A stretch of 51,900 nt of DNA from Aurantiochytrium sp. KH105 (taxonomy: Eukaryota > Sar > Bigyra > Thraustochytrida > Thraustochytriidae). Under the pieces are notes generated by a model. It searched no databases, was not told the origin of the DNA, and was given only the letters and a program-made list of their open reading frames with translations. Below are positions 1-9,431 of this stretch, in pieces (the stretch's first letter is position 1; every line of letters begins with the position of its first letter). The stretch spans positions 1-51,900 of the forward strand of contig BGKB01000261.1 in the NCBI GenBank assembly GCA_003116975.1, read 5' to 3'. A program made the position numbers and the translations under genes.

Positions 1-2
1 TT

Positions 3-872
3 GCAGTCGCGCAATTCGGAAATGTTGTAGAACCTGAGTGCGAAGTCGTCTCTCTTGCGAGCGAAATTCAGAAGGGACAGCATCAGGCTTGCCAAGGAAA
101 TCATGTCAGCGCAGAAGAAGCTCTTCGATCGAGTTTTGGTCCAGTCGAAACAGACATCTCGCGTCTTGATCAATTGCAGGGAAGGTGGCTCGATGAAACG
201 AAAGAGTTGCCTCTCCTTTTTGTCGATGCAAGCCATGGAGGCCTTATAATTCTTTGTAGAGGAGAATCAAGGTGGTCTTCTAGCGCCATGCAGGCATGCG
301 CCCGCAGACTCGCTGCTGTAACAAGCGGCAGCTCAGTCTCCGTAGTGTCTGCGTCTCGTTTAGATCTTGCCGAAACCTGCGTCTATGAGATCCTTGACCG
401 GGCAGGGAAGGTTCTTGGCAAAGTGAGTAACGCGACTGACTACTGCTCGCGTGCCCTTAGTATCCGCTCGGGCGCGAAGCGGCATTTGCAGGTTTCCAAA
501 AAGTTCGTTCATGTCGTCAAGGTGCATTTAACCGTGTCTGAAGATTATCCTCTCAAGGCATGTCCATCACCATTAGATCTGGCGCCACCTCCAATTACGC
601 AAAGACTCTCCGTGGAGGCTCAACACCCACATAGCTTTCTCAAGACCTGGGAAGGGAGTCTGACGGTGGATAAAAGTGCCTGCGATGCAGGGCTCGAGCT
701 TTTAGAATTCTGGCTTCGTCGTAACTCTTACGTGGGAGGTGCAACGCTTTGTGCGGAACTCGAAAGTCGCGCGCGCGCCCTCGTGAGCCTTTGTCACAAT
801 TCACTCTGCGGCATCCAATATCCAGCCATTCTGCGATGGCTTGCGCTAATGGAAAAGCTGCACAGCAACTGA
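3..872 (+). CDS. 3' part of an unrecognised protein
   Basis: The frame is open from the left edge of the window (codons start at base 3) to the TGA at 870-872, giving about 289 C-terminal residues; the true start lies outside. No family is recognised. The visible part is a mixed, globular-looking sequence without membrane segments, coiled coil or low complexity. A stretch around bases 510-590 (VKVHLTVSEDYPLKACPSPL) has a hydrophobic strand followed by a YP-x-P-type turn, loosely like an RWD/UBC-like fold, but this is too weak for a call. It ends 436 bp before the stop of the convergent LMF-like gene. Codon use looks normal for the window. Confidence is for a real coding region, not for function. 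Confidence 0.6.
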   Translation, partial: AVAQFGNVVEPECEVVSLASEIQKGQHQACQGNHVSAEEALRSSFGPVETDISRLDQLQGRWLDETKELPLLFVDASHGGLIILCRGESRWSSSAMQACARRLAAVTSGSSVSVVSASRLDLAETCVYEILDRAGKVLGKVSNATDYCSRALSIRSGAKRHLQVSKKFVHVVKVHLTVSEDYPLKACPSPLDLAPPPITQRLSVEAQHPHSFLKTWEGSLTVDKSACDAGLELLEFWLRRNSYVGGATLCAELESRARALVSLCHNSLCGIQYPAILRWLALMEKLHSN

Positions 873-1308
873 GCCGGTCTGATTTTTTCCCTTTTGTGTT
901 TGTGAAATTACCTTTTTATCTGTGTGCCCAGGGGCCAAGTCCGGGCATTACTTGCCTTTACACTACCTATGTCTCGGATGTGGTCCCTTGGACCGTGGCA
1001 CCCGCGTCATCATCGCCTCATCTTTAGGCCATGTACCCAAGTCTGTTTACCACCTGTCATTACAACTCAAAGCTGGAATCGAGCGAGAAAAGTGTTGGCC
1101 GTATGCGACGTTGTGGTATTACGCGATAAAAGTCGCTGCGTCATAGAAAAACAAAAAGACAACGTAAATCCTGATGATTCGGACCGCGAAAGGCTTTATC
1201 ATTGAAATCGCCATCATCAAAAGCTCATACGCACAATAGCTGAGTACTTGAGCTGCTAGCTTTGGACGGCGCGGCGCGCTACCCTTGAAACAAATTTTGG
1301 AAAAGTAT
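873..1308. other. Convergent intergenic spacer
   Basis: Lies between two stop codons facing each other. Small open frames here (for example 922-1146) have no recognisable content and no composition typical of the neighbouring genes. It probably holds the two 3' UTRs. No RNA gene or repeat was seen. Confidence 0.5.
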
Positions 1309-3429
1309 TCATCTGAACAGTTTGAGAAAACGCCTCGTTATTCTCACGATCGCAATTGCAATAAGGGCTTCAGGCCAAACGATGCATTCCACATATGGCC
1401 GCAGGGCAACCAAGACCGCTGCAAAAGGTGATTCTATCTTTACATCATGATCACGCCAACCGTGTGCAGCCAAAAACTTTTGGACGCTCTGGTCTTCTGG
1501 CCGAATCTCAGGGAGATACTGTCTCTCACTTGCCATGTCGCGCACCCACCATTCCGGTCCGGACATGTTTTGCGTGTACGCAAACTCGAAGTGTTTGGCG
1601 CGTACAGCTTGTATAGGTTTCTCTTTTGCGAGCGCGTAGAGTGACGGAACGAGATCGTACACGTCATGTGAGCCGCGGAGTACTTTATCAGCAAAATGAA
1701 CGGTCCATGGGGCGCTATGGTAATTCGACAGCGCCGCAAACCACATTTGCCAATCAAGGCGTGGCTGATGAGGAGTGACGAAGCGCGGTGCTTCGTCAGG
1801 TGCACCTGGTTTATATAAAAAGTCCACTTCGTGCCACTCGCCGGAAGCGAGCTCGACCTCAAAGATGACTTCTGGCCGCGCCACTTGGCCGTGTGCGCCA
1901 ATGCCTGTCATTCGTCGAAAAAGCCCATAGCTATGAACAAGCGCAATGGGTTCTCGTGTCTGCTGATATGCCCAAATAATACTGCCGGGAACGAGTACCG
2001 AGATACTTGGCTGATCGAGGCTGGTCAGTGGAACTGCAGAGATGCAGGCCACAAAGACGAGGACGCTGCATGTAAGAAGCGTCCCCAATGTTGCGCTTGC
2101 AGATGCCAGAAACCGGCGGGGGCGGCCCGCCGCGATCTGCTTCAAGGTGTCCCTGACAGTGTCGCTGATATCGAGTGCAACAGCTCCACCAAGCACGAGA
2201 GTCTGATAGCCGAGAATCCAGGGGAGTGCTTGTTTTACATGAGCCTGCAAGGTTTTTGGATCGGCCTTCCAAAACACGAGCTGGGCCTCATTCTCCATTT
2301 CCTGAACGAGAATAGCAAAGGCGAACACCAAAACACATGCCAAGAGAGCACTTGTCGCTACAAATGGGTTGGAGGTGCGCGTGGTAGCAATGCCCGCCAG
2401 CACACCGAACGCCAGAAGAAAAAGGGGAAATGGAATTGTCGCATCGAGCTGGACGAAGGTTGACAACGAGTAATGTATGCACAAGGCGAGACTAGCTGAA
2501 GCGATGAGCCATGTTCCCGCGAACGTGCACTCTGCGCGAGAAATTGACAATGCGACGAGATGAAGCGGGCCGTCGCGTTCCAGAGCTGCACTGCCCTGAG
2601 AAGAAGCGACGACATCTGGCGCGAGAAGCGATAGACAGAGCACAACAGTGAGAATGTTGAAGAAGTTGTAGTTTCCCGTGAGCATGATGCCAATCTGAAG
2701 AATGACCTGCAAGAGGAAGCCCAAGATGCGTGCAGTCCGAAATGGCGCGAGAATGAGAAAGGTCGCTGGGATCTCTATCAATAGCGTGGCCGCCACGGAA
2801 AAGCGCAGCACTGCAGACGGAGTGAAGTTTGCTGCGTACCATGCGAGCGGGGTGGGAAGACACTGGGATGCAAAATGGTAGTCGAGCGCAGTCAATGACA
2901 ACCACGTGGGACAGCCGCTCTGGATCTTGACAATTCCACTCATAAACATGAGCTTGAAAAGCAGGAAACGAATGCTCCAAATCCCTGCCCGTGGCGCGCG
3001 TTTCGTCGCAAGCCAGACACAAATAAACCCGGCCTCAAGCAAGAGAATGTCCCACTGAAACGAGAGAAAAATGCGTCCTCGTTGCTGCAAGACGCCGTAG
3101 AGAATCCATAGGGCGGCCATGACCACGCAATTCTTGGAGTCAGCAAGGGTCGCAATAATGGCAATACCCGTTCCAAGAAGAAGCGCAAGTTCACAGGCCT
3201 CGCTCACGCCCAGCCAAGCTGGCATTTCTTGCGCAAAGTAAGCAAATGGGTCGATATGATTTGCGGACGACTCGACTTGCACCGGTACAAGACCATTTGG
3301 ACCAAAGAGTCCCGGCCACTGCACAAAGAGGCTTGCAAATGCCCACAAGTAGCACGTTCGCATTCCAGCGACGATCCAAGACTCAATAGGGATTTCTTGG
3401 GACGCGTTTGTCCGCATCATCGACTTCAT
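1309..3429 (-). CDS. Lipase maturation factor family protein (LMF1/LMF2-like)
   Basis: A 706-residue polytopic membrane protein of the lipase maturation factor family. In animals LMF1 acts in the ER membrane to help dimeric lipases fold. The N-terminal two thirds hold about ten hydrophobic segments. The conserved soluble C-terminal domain begins near residue 480, with SYGLFRRMTG, then a W-H-E-V-D-F-x-Y-K-P-G segment and the family signature PHQPRLDWQMWFAAL (D559-W563). The length is slightly above animal LMF1. The start is an ATG at 3427-3429; a short leader precedes the first hydrophobic stretch. The gene is divergent from the coiled-coil gene at 3923 and convergent with the partial gene to its left. 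The family call is strong; the client lipase in this organism is unknown. Confidence 0.9.
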   Translation of the reverse strand: MKSMMRTNASQEIPIESWIVAGMRTCYLWAFASLFVQWPGLFGPNGLVPVQVESSANHIDPFAYFAQEMPAWLGVSEACELALLLGTGIAIIATLADSKNCVVMAALWILYGVLQQRGRIFLSFQWDILLLEAGFICVWLATKRAPRAGIWSIRFLLFKLMFMSGIVKIQSGCPTWLSLTALDYHFASQCLPTPLAWYAANFTPSAVLRFSVAATLLIEIPATFLILAPFRTARILGFLLQVILQIGIMLTGNYNFFNILTVVLCLSLLAPDVVASSQGSAALERDGPLHLVALSISRAECTFAGTWLIASASLALCIHYSLSTFVQLDATIPFPLFLLAFGVLAGIATTRTSNPFVATSALLACVLVFAFAILVQEMENEAQLVFWKADPKTLQAHVKQALPWILGYQTLVLGGAVALDISDTVRDTLKQIAAGRPRRFLASASATLGTLLTCSVLVFVACISAVPLTSLDQPSISVLVPGSIIWAYQQTREPIALVHSYGLFRRMTGIGAHGQVARPEVIFEVELASGEWHEVDFLYKPGAPDEAPRFVTPHQPRLDWQMWFAALSNYHSAPWTVHFADKVLRGSHDVYDLVPSLYALAKEKPIQAVRAKHFEFAYTQNMSGPEWWVRDMASERQYLPEIRPEDQSVQKFLAAHGWRDHDVKIESPFAAVLVALRPYVECIVWPEALIAIAIVRITRRFLKLFR

Positions 3430-3922
3430 CTTTACCTTGACGAAAAGTCCTCGTATTGACTCCCTTGGTTCAACTTGGGCAATTACCTTGGCTCCTACTG
3501 TCGCTGATGATGATAATGATGACTAGGGTTGGCGTCGCTGCTCTTGCTCTTGCTTCAGCAACAACGGGTACGCCTGAAAGAACAAGATACGCTACGTGCC
3601 CTTCGTGGCGACGACAACGATTGTGAGGATTTTAGCTGCAGCGCTCAAGGCCAGCGTCCTTTCTAGAGCACGTTTTGTGCTCTAGCGACCGGCGTGCGGG
3701 GCCTCGTGTGCACCCACGTTCTCACGTTTAGGTTCGCTTCCCCGCCGGCCGCTCGACTCGACTCTCGAGTTGCGGTTTGTTCGTAAAAAGTGAAGTGGTG
3801 TCTCGACGCTCTTCGTTGAATGGTACAGAAAGCACTTTTGAGGGTCTAGGCGGTGCGGCAAAGCGGCAATACTTTCGTAGACTTCGCGGACAAAGGCGGC
3901 GGGCCACTCCTTCGAAGAAGCC
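3430..3922. promoter_or_regulatory. Divergent intergenic region (shared promoter)
   Basis: 493 bp separate the starts of the LMF-like gene (-) and the coiled-coil gene (+), so both promoters must lie here or overlap the genes. Short GATGAT and TTGCTC runs occur around 3500-3560. No clear TATA element or other named site was recognised. Confidence 0.4.
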
Positions 3923-4978
3923 ATGACCGCGCGCGAGCAGGAGCTCGAGCAACGTGCCGAGGCCGCGGAGCGGCGAGCTGCACAACTCGAACGCAGAATC
4001 ACCGAGCTCCGGCGGGAAGCCCTCTTGCCGTGCCAAGTATGTCAGGATGCGGGCTCGGACGCGAGCCGCAGGGTCAGCGCGGAGCAGTGGGAGCTGCTCG
4101 TGGACACCTTGCTCCTGGTAGAGCCCATTTGGGAGCGCAGCAAGGAAACCAGAGTCGAGTGCATTCGGCCAAATCGCGAGAACCTCGACCTCGATCCGGT
4201 GGCACTCGTGAAGAAGAGCTCCGCGCTCATTGCGGAGCTCCAAGACAATCTTGAGCGCTGCGAGCGTCTGCGCGAGGCCGCCAACGAGGCTGACTCGTCG
4301 CTGTTTTCGCTTTTCCCCTTTAGCGCCGGGACCTTTAAACGTGCTGCAACATTTGATCTTGAGCGCATGCAAGCCACACCGGCTCGCCTTTCCACTGCTG
4401 ACGCGACTACATCAGCGTCGAGGGCGGAGCCCGCTGAAGATGCCTTATTGGAGTCTTCTCCTCTTCGACAGCCAAGTGCTTCAAAATTGTCGCGGGAGTC
4501 ATATCTTCCGTCCTCATTGATGATGCCGTCTTTGTTATCGTCACGGCCGCTCAAGTCGGCCTGGTCATTTTCTGGCACAGGCTTCTTTAGCAGCCGCAGC
4601 TTGACGCAAGACATGAAAGAACAAGGAGGAAGCAGCCGAGGAGAAGACAAGGATCGCTACAAAGTGGCAACTGCAAGGGCTTCGCACTTGATGATGGAGA
4701 TGGCAGCGAGTCTGCTCGATTTACGACTGGAAGTTAATTCTTATATACAGGAGCTCGTCGAGCACGCAGCAGCGCGCGACCATGCCTTGACTGTCTCACG
4801 AAAAGACGATGCAGAATTGCAGCATCAGCAGCAGCCGCATCAGCAGCAGCCGTCGCAACAGCGTCTCGAAGAGTCCGTTTCAAAAAGACACGATCAAGAT
4901 CACAATCAGGAGGTACTCATGGATGACTTTTTGAACGAATCTGAGCTCGAGGCGGACGCAGCCGAAGTGGAACTGTGA
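3923..4978 (+). CDS. Unknown coiled-coil protein
   Basis: 351 residues, not recognised. Residues 1-35 form a charged heptad-like helix rich in Glu, Arg and Ala. A short PCQVCQ motif follows (one Cys pair only, so not a full zinc site). The middle (about 140-240) is Ser/Thr/Pro-rich and probably disordered. Residues about 245-285 are a second amphipathic helix. A His/Gln-rich run (HQQQ repeated) leads to an acidic C-terminus. The ATG at 3923 is the first in frame and has a purine-rich context. It may be a structural or scaffold protein, but nothing shows this directly. It faces the gene at 5107-6861, with 128 bp between stops. Confidence 0.65.
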   Translation: MTAREQELEQRAEAAERRAAQLERRITELRREALLPCQVCQDAGSDASRRVSAEQWELLVDTLLLVEPIWERSKETRVECIRPNRENLDLDPVALVKKSSALIAELQDNLERCERLREAANEADSSLFSLFPFSAGTFKRAATFDLERMQATPARLSTADATTSASRAEPAEDALLESSPLRQPSASKLSRESYLPSSLMMPSLLSSRPLKSAWSFSGTGFFSSRSLTQDMKEQGGSSRGEDKDRYKVATARASHLMMEMAASLLDLRLEVNSYIQELVEHAAARDHALTVSRKDDAELQHQQQPHQQQPSQQRLEESVSKRHDQDHNQEVLMDDFLNESELEADAAEVEL

Positions 4979-5025
4979 CGCTCCACTCCCCGCCCTCTCC
5001 GAGGTTGCATTTTATAGTGGGCGCT

Positions 5026-5064
5026 TGCATATGCACACGCACACGCGCACGCGCACGCACACAC
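5026..5064. repeat. Alternating CA/CG microsatellite
   Basis: A run of CACACG/CGCACG dinucleotides lies in the 128-bp spacer between two convergent stop codons. Alternating purine-pyrimidine sequence of this kind can adopt Z-DNA, but nothing here shows a function. Confidence 0.7.
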
Positions 5065-5106
5065 GAGGAGGTATGCCCTGCTTTTCGCCTTGGTGCAGCG
5101 ACACTT

Positions 5107-6861
5107 CTAGTAGCCGTTCAAGTGCTCCTTGACGGCACGTCGGGTTTCTTTGCCGAGGTTGCGGCGTCTCGCTCCTTTTCGCTTTTCAGAGTCATATCCC
5201 CAAGATGCGTACGAGCTCGTTCCCTTTTTCAGCGTCCGATGCGAGACACTCGCCTTTGAGAGCACGTAACGTACCGTGGAGTCTTGCCCTTGGCGCGCAG
5301 GTCCGAGCGAAGCCACGTCTCGTGGCTTGGTAACGGCATGCCTGCCATTGTGGGCGTCGGGCGGCGCGAAGACGGCTACGCGGAGGCCTCGCTTGCTCAT
5401 CTCATTGAGATCACCGGGCACGGTCCAGCGGAGCGCAACGCAGCGGATATAGGACCTGGCGTTGGTGTTTGCGGCACCGTCAAGCGACTGCAAGCGTTCC
5501 TCAAAATTGTCGCGTGGGCCCTTAAAGGTCCCTAGCGGAATCCAAGGTGCACCCGGGTTTGGACGATAGGAAAGTTTGTACTCTGGGAAAAAGAGTTCGT
5601 CGTGAGCGTGCGCGTGCTTATTATCAAAGACGTGGAACCATTCACCCTTCCAGCTCTTCTTTGGGTTTTTGCGTCGAAAGTCATCCAGCCAACGGTGATC
5701 AGGAAAGGTTGCGAATTGTGGCCGGCGCGCGGCGGTACTCACGGCACACACGGTAACAGGCTGATCAAAGTGCGCCTCGAGCGAAGTCCCCGCGTTACCG
5801 TGAAGTGGGGAAAAGAAGGCGTGCCGTTGGCCCATGCGGCACTTGGCGTCACGGACACGAATGCCCTGCGCGGTGTGCATGTTGCTTGGGCGCAGTCTAA
5901 AGTCCAACTCGCGAAGGCCTACGTCGGGCGCCTCGGCGGGATAGACCCCAACGGTTTTCACTCGGAACGGATTTCCACGCGAGACCACGGCATAGATTGT
6001 GCGGTTGTGGAGCTCGGACTCGCGCTGCTTGGCAAGCGACGCGTTAATATAGCTGTCGTAGACCTCGCCAACAATGGGAAGATCGTATGTAATCTGGTCG
6101 TCGCCATTGCAGGTCTTGGACCGAACGGGCGGTGCGAGGGCCAGCTTTTCAAACTTTTGTTCCAAGATCCAGCGCCCCCCTTTTGCAAGGGTCACGGAGG
6201 AGCGCAGCTTGGGTGGCGGGCAACCTGCATTGAAGAGAAGAGCATCGAGTGCGGTGACCACGTTGACGCGAGGCCGATGGATTGTCACGATGTCGCTTCC
6301 CTCGTCAAAATACCCTCTGCCCAAGTGGTCCTTGCGCACGGTACTTTTTCCGTCCCACGCAGCAAACCGTGGTCGTTGAAAGCGGGGCGCGACGATGCGC
6401 TCAAAGACCTGCATGTCGACTTTGGCCTCGTCGGCACCCATGTCAGGGTCGACGGCATTATATTCGTACCCGCACGTCGGGCAGCGCGACAGAGCTGTGG
6501 CGTATGAGATGGTCGAGACCGTTGACATTGCGTCATTCTCCAGCGCAGCAGCCGATAACACTGCAGCAGAGGATGGGCCAGTAGCATGGCTCCGGCCGCT
6601 CACAATTGTAGATGCGGACTCGCAGTCGTCAATATTTGTGAGCGCGTGGCTTGGCGTCACGGTGGAGCTTGCGACAGAGCTCGCCAAGGAAATCACTGAT
6701 TTCGCGTCACATTGACAGATTACCCAACTGGCTGACGAAGACGTTCTCGCACGGGACTGGCGCGTGGAGCCGTGGCTGCGCTTGCCGGACTTGCCGCTCT
6801 TCATTGTCCCCGAACTGACCACTGTCCAGGTGTCATCATCGCTGATGAGGCTTTCGCTCAT
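5107..6861 (-). CDS. Unknown protein, possible F5/8-type C (discoidin-like) domain
   Basis: 584 residues. Residues 1-120 are Ser/Thr-rich and probably disordered. A CPTCG motif (C127, C130) is the only Cys pair of zinc-finger type. The rest is a β-rich region with many aromatics. Near the C-terminus the order of elements recalls a discoidin/F5/8 type C fold: a strand with VTVCAVSTAARR, then a strand with YKLSYRPNPG.PW, then F-K-G-P-R-D-N-F, then ARSYIRCVALRW. This is a by-eye resemblance, not an established assignment. There is no signal peptide, unlike most secreted discoidin proteins. The last ~50 residues are basic (KRKGARRRN). ATG start at 6859-6861. It is divergent from USP39. Confidence 0.6.
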   Translation of the reverse strand: MSESLISDDDTWTVVSSGTMKSGKSGKRSHGSTRQSRARTSSSASWVICQCDAKSVISLASSVASSTVTPSHALTNIDDCESASTIVSGRSHATGPSSAAVLSAAALENDAMSTVSTISYATALSRCPTCGYEYNAVDPDMGADEAKVDMQVFERIVAPRFQRPRFAAWDGKSTVRKDHLGRGYFDEGSDIVTIHRPRVNVVTALDALLFNAGCPPPKLRSSVTLAKGGRWILEQKFEKLALAPPVRSKTCNGDDQITYDLPIVGEVYDSYINASLAKQRESELHNRTIYAVVSRGNPFRVKTVGVYPAEAPDVGLRELDFRLRPSNMHTAQGIRVRDAKCRMGQRHAFFSPLHGNAGTSLEAHFDQPVTVCAVSTAARRPQFATFPDHRWLDDFRRKNPKKSWKGEWFHVFDNKHAHAHDELFFPEYKLSYRPNPGAPWIPLGTFKGPRDNFEERLQSLDGAANTNARSYIRCVALRWTVPGDLNEMSKRGLRVAVFAPPDAHNGRHAVTKPRDVASLGPARQGQDSTVRYVLSKASVSHRTLKKGTSSYASWGYDSEKRKGARRRNLGKETRRAVKEHLNGY

Positions 6862-7640
6862 GATACAAAGCCCGTTAGCTTGCAGCTCGATTCTTCTGAC
6901 GTTCGCGGTAGTGATTGTATTCCCCTAAGATTTCTTTCGATGATATGGGTTTGCCGATGGCGGGCTTGGAGACAGAGTGCGCGAGAGGACCGGCGATGAG
7001 GTTCCTTCCTTGGTCTGCGTGTTGCGTTTTTTATCGTTGCTTTGACAATTCGGTTTTGAGTACCCAATGTAGATTGGTTTTCGCTGCGCTCTTGATCATG
7101 CTTGGTTGGCCATGGTTGCTATCATGGCTACGGCTTGTTCGCAGTATACTGCTGTTTCCGACTCGAACTTGAACTTCAACTTAAACTCGAACTCGAAAGA
7201 TGAATCTGCAGCTGGCTGGTCGCGTGCCCTTCCCGTTCCTGGTCCCAGCGCGAAGATTTTGACGTCCCCTTCCTCTCGCCCTCTTCTTTGCTATACGGTG
7301 ACTGACCGGCGGCGAGGCAGCGAAGATCTTCTCGCCTCGCCGTGGGTCGGCGTCCGCACGGTGGCCGCGGCGGCCGCCCGTGCCGCGATCGTGTCGGCGG
7401 TTCTCGGGTCAATCTGGATCCCCACCGCGAACCGAAGAGTTCCAACGCCGGAACGACTGCGGAACGACTGCGGAACGTCCGAGGAACGGTTGCGGAACGC
7501 CGGATCTGCCTCGCGAGCGCTCGCTGGAGGGCGGCCAGCGCTCGCTGGAGGGCGGAAAGAACGAAAAGGAGAAGGGCGAAAGAGAGGCTTGCAGAGAGCA
7601 GAGCGGAGCGGAGCGGCCGAGGTCCGCGCGCGAGACGGCG
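6862..7640. promoter_or_regulatory. Divergent intergenic region and USP39 leader
   Basis: 779 bp between the start of the gene at 5107-6861 (-) and the chosen USP39 start. It contains short direct repeats: GAACTTGAACTTCAACTT-like units near 7165-7195, GGAACGACTGC-type units at 7453-7500, and a 19-bp repeat at 7516-7534 and 7537-7555. The frame of USP39 is open back to 7380, so part of this could be translated, but the sequence there has no USP39 similarity. Confidence 0.4.
7516..7555 (+). repeat. 21-bp-period direct repeat in the USP39 leader
   Basis: The 19-mer AGCGCTCGCTGGAGGGCGG occurs twice, 21 bp apart. The period is a multiple of three, so if the upstream frame were translated it would give two RSLEGG units. 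Confidence 0.85.
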
Positions 7641-9431
7641 ATGAAGCAGGAGCGGGGCACGGGCGCGGAGATGGCCGGCGGCGGCGCCAGACCCCGCACG
7701 GCGTGCCCGTATCTGGATACGGTGGACCGGAAGAGGCTGAACTTTGACTTTGAGAAGATCTGCAGCGTGACCCTCGAGAAGCAAAACGTCTTTTGCTGCC
7801 TGGTGTGCGGCAAGTATCTGCAGGGAAAGAGCCATGGGACGCCCGCCGAGACGCACTCGGTGCAGGCTGGTCACTACGTGTTCATGAGCCTCGAGGACGG
7901 CAGGGTCTTTTGCTTGCCAGACAATTACGAGGTTGTGGACAGCTCCTTGGACGACATTCGGTACAATCTGCATCCGCGTTTCACGAAAGAGGAGATCCAG
8001 GGTCTCGACAGCACCGTCCTGAAGAAAGCAGATGTTTTTGGCGTAAAGTACCTCCGTGGTATTTCTCCCATGAACGACATTGGCCGTGCCGATTATATCA
8101 ACGCAACAATCCAGCTCCTTGCACGTGTGGTGCCGCTGCGCGATTTCTTCCTTTGTGAGGAAAACTATCGCACATCGCGTTCTGCCGTCGTTCACACCTT
8201 TGGCAAGCTTGTGTGTAAACTGTGGAGCAGTCGTAAGCTAAAAGCGAGCGTCAGCGCCCACGAATTCCTGCATGCCGTCTCTTGGGCAAGCAAGAAACGC
8301 TTCGAGATTGACTGCCAGGCAGATGCGGCTTTTTTCATCAAATGGCTCATGCACGAGCTGCATCTTGGTATTGGGGGCTCGCACAAGCCAGGTTCGAGCA
8401 TAATACACAAGTGCTTCCAGGGCGAGGTCCGCATTGAAACAGAGGTACTCGCTTCGGCAAAGGACGTTTCCGTCATGATGGATGACTTTGAGCGTGCCAA
8501 ACGTGGAAACACGAATGAGGAAAGCACAAATAGTCTCAACAATAGTAGTAGTAGCAGTAGCAGTAGCAGTAGTGGGGACCGTGGCAAAGGTAGCGGACCA
8601 ATTGCTGCGCACGGAAGAAGAAATGAAGGCAAGCACAGCAACAAGGGTCAGGATGCGCAAAGAATTCAGTCCAAGACCTTGCCTGCGCTCATGTTGTCGC
8701 TCGAGCTGCCGGCATCGCCACTTTTCAAAGAAGGCCGAGAAGGCAAGTCGCTCATTCCGGAAATCGATATTCGCGAAGCACTGCAGAAGTTCGATGGCAT
8801 ACAGTTCTTTGACACGGTGGTGGACGGCAAGATCCATCGAAGAAGGTACCGCCTCGTTCGGCTTCCTCCGTACCTATTGCTGCACATGAATCGTTTTTCC
8901 GAGACAAAATTCTCTGTAGAAAAGAATTCGACGATTGTGGATCTTTGCATTCACAGCCTTGACATGGCTCCCTATTTGGCGCACGAGAGTGTCGGAGGCA
9001 AGCCTGCAGCAACAAGTTCGCGAAAACGCAAGCGGAGCGGGCATCCGGACTTTCCCTTGACAGTTCCATCTCTCAAGTGTCCCACTTCCTCAAAGTTTAA
9101 CCTCATTGGCAGTCTGTGTCATCAGTCTGCTGATCCCTCTGCCTTTGCAGAAACTTCTGAGGGTACCTCTGGGTCGACAACTTCTGGCTTTGCCTCGAAC
9201 GGCGCCTCTGCGGTGGGCTCACACGCTGGCGCGCGGGAAGGCACATCCTATGTTCCTGCTGTGCAAAATGCCACGTACCTTGCACATGTGTACAGTAAGC
9301 CGGATTCGCAATGGTATGAGCTTCAAGACCTCCGCACCCAACCTACAGCCCCTGATCTCGTCGCGCGCGCCGAGTCGTATCTTGCTCTTTATGAAAATCT
9401 CGCACTCGACACCGTGTCCTCCTCCTCGTAA
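7641..9431 (+). CDS. USP39: USP39/Sad1 homologue, catalytically inactive ubiquitin-protease fold of the tri-snRNP
   Basis: 596 residues from the ATG at 7641; a second ATG at 7671 is equally possible, and the frame is open upstream to 7380. USP39 (yeast Sad1) helps assemble and stabilise the U4/U6.U5 tri-snRNP in the nucleus. Residues 20-100 are the ZnF-UBP finger: ACPYLDTVDR, with C22, C41, C53/C56, H72 and H78, and the typical CLPDNYEVVDSSLDDI. The USP fold follows. At the place of the catalytic Cys the sequence is RADYINA, with D151, as in known USP39 proteins, so no protease activity is expected. The end of the fold shows WYELQDL. Insertions unusual for the family are a poly-Ser run near 8540-8575 and a Ser/Gly-rich loop around 9150-9240. 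Strong family call. Confidence 0.93.
   Translation: MKQERGTGAEMAGGGARPRTACPYLDTVDRKRLNFDFEKICSVTLEKQNVFCCLVCGKYLQGKSHGTPAETHSVQAGHYVFMSLEDGRVFCLPDNYEVVDSSLDDIRYNLHPRFTKEEIQGLDSTVLKKADVFGVKYLRGISPMNDIGRADYINATIQLLARVVPLRDFFLCEENYRTSRSAVVHTFGKLVCKLWSSRKLKASVSAHEFLHAVSWASKKRFEIDCQADAAFFIKWLMHELHLGIGGSHKPGSSIIHKCFQGEVRIETEVLASAKDVSVMMDDFERAKRGNTNEESTNSLNNSSSSSSSSSSGDRGKGSGPIAAHGRRNEGKHSNKGQDAQRIQSKTLPALMLSLELPASPLFKEGREGKSLIPEIDIREALQKFDGIQFFDTVVDGKIHRRRYRLVRLPPYLLLHMNRFSETKFSVEKNSTIVDLCIHSLDMAPYLAHESVGGKPAATSSRKRKRSGHPDFPLTVPSLKCPTSSKFNLIGSLCHQSADPSAFAETSEGTSGSTTSGFASNGASAVGSHAGAREGTSYVPAVQNATYLAHVYSKPDSQWYELQDLRTQPTAPDLVARAESYLALYENLALDTVSSSS
8540..8575 (+). repeat. AGT/AGC trinucleotide run coding poly-Ser
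   Basis: About ten consecutive serine codons of AGT/AGC type lie inside the USP39 frame, in a loop between fold elements. The run is in frame and does not disrupt the gene. Confidence 0.85.

Noticed and set aside
5602..6507. 301-residue + strand frame opposite the gene at 5107-6861
   Set aside because: Antisense of a longer, better-composed frame; no recognisable domain.
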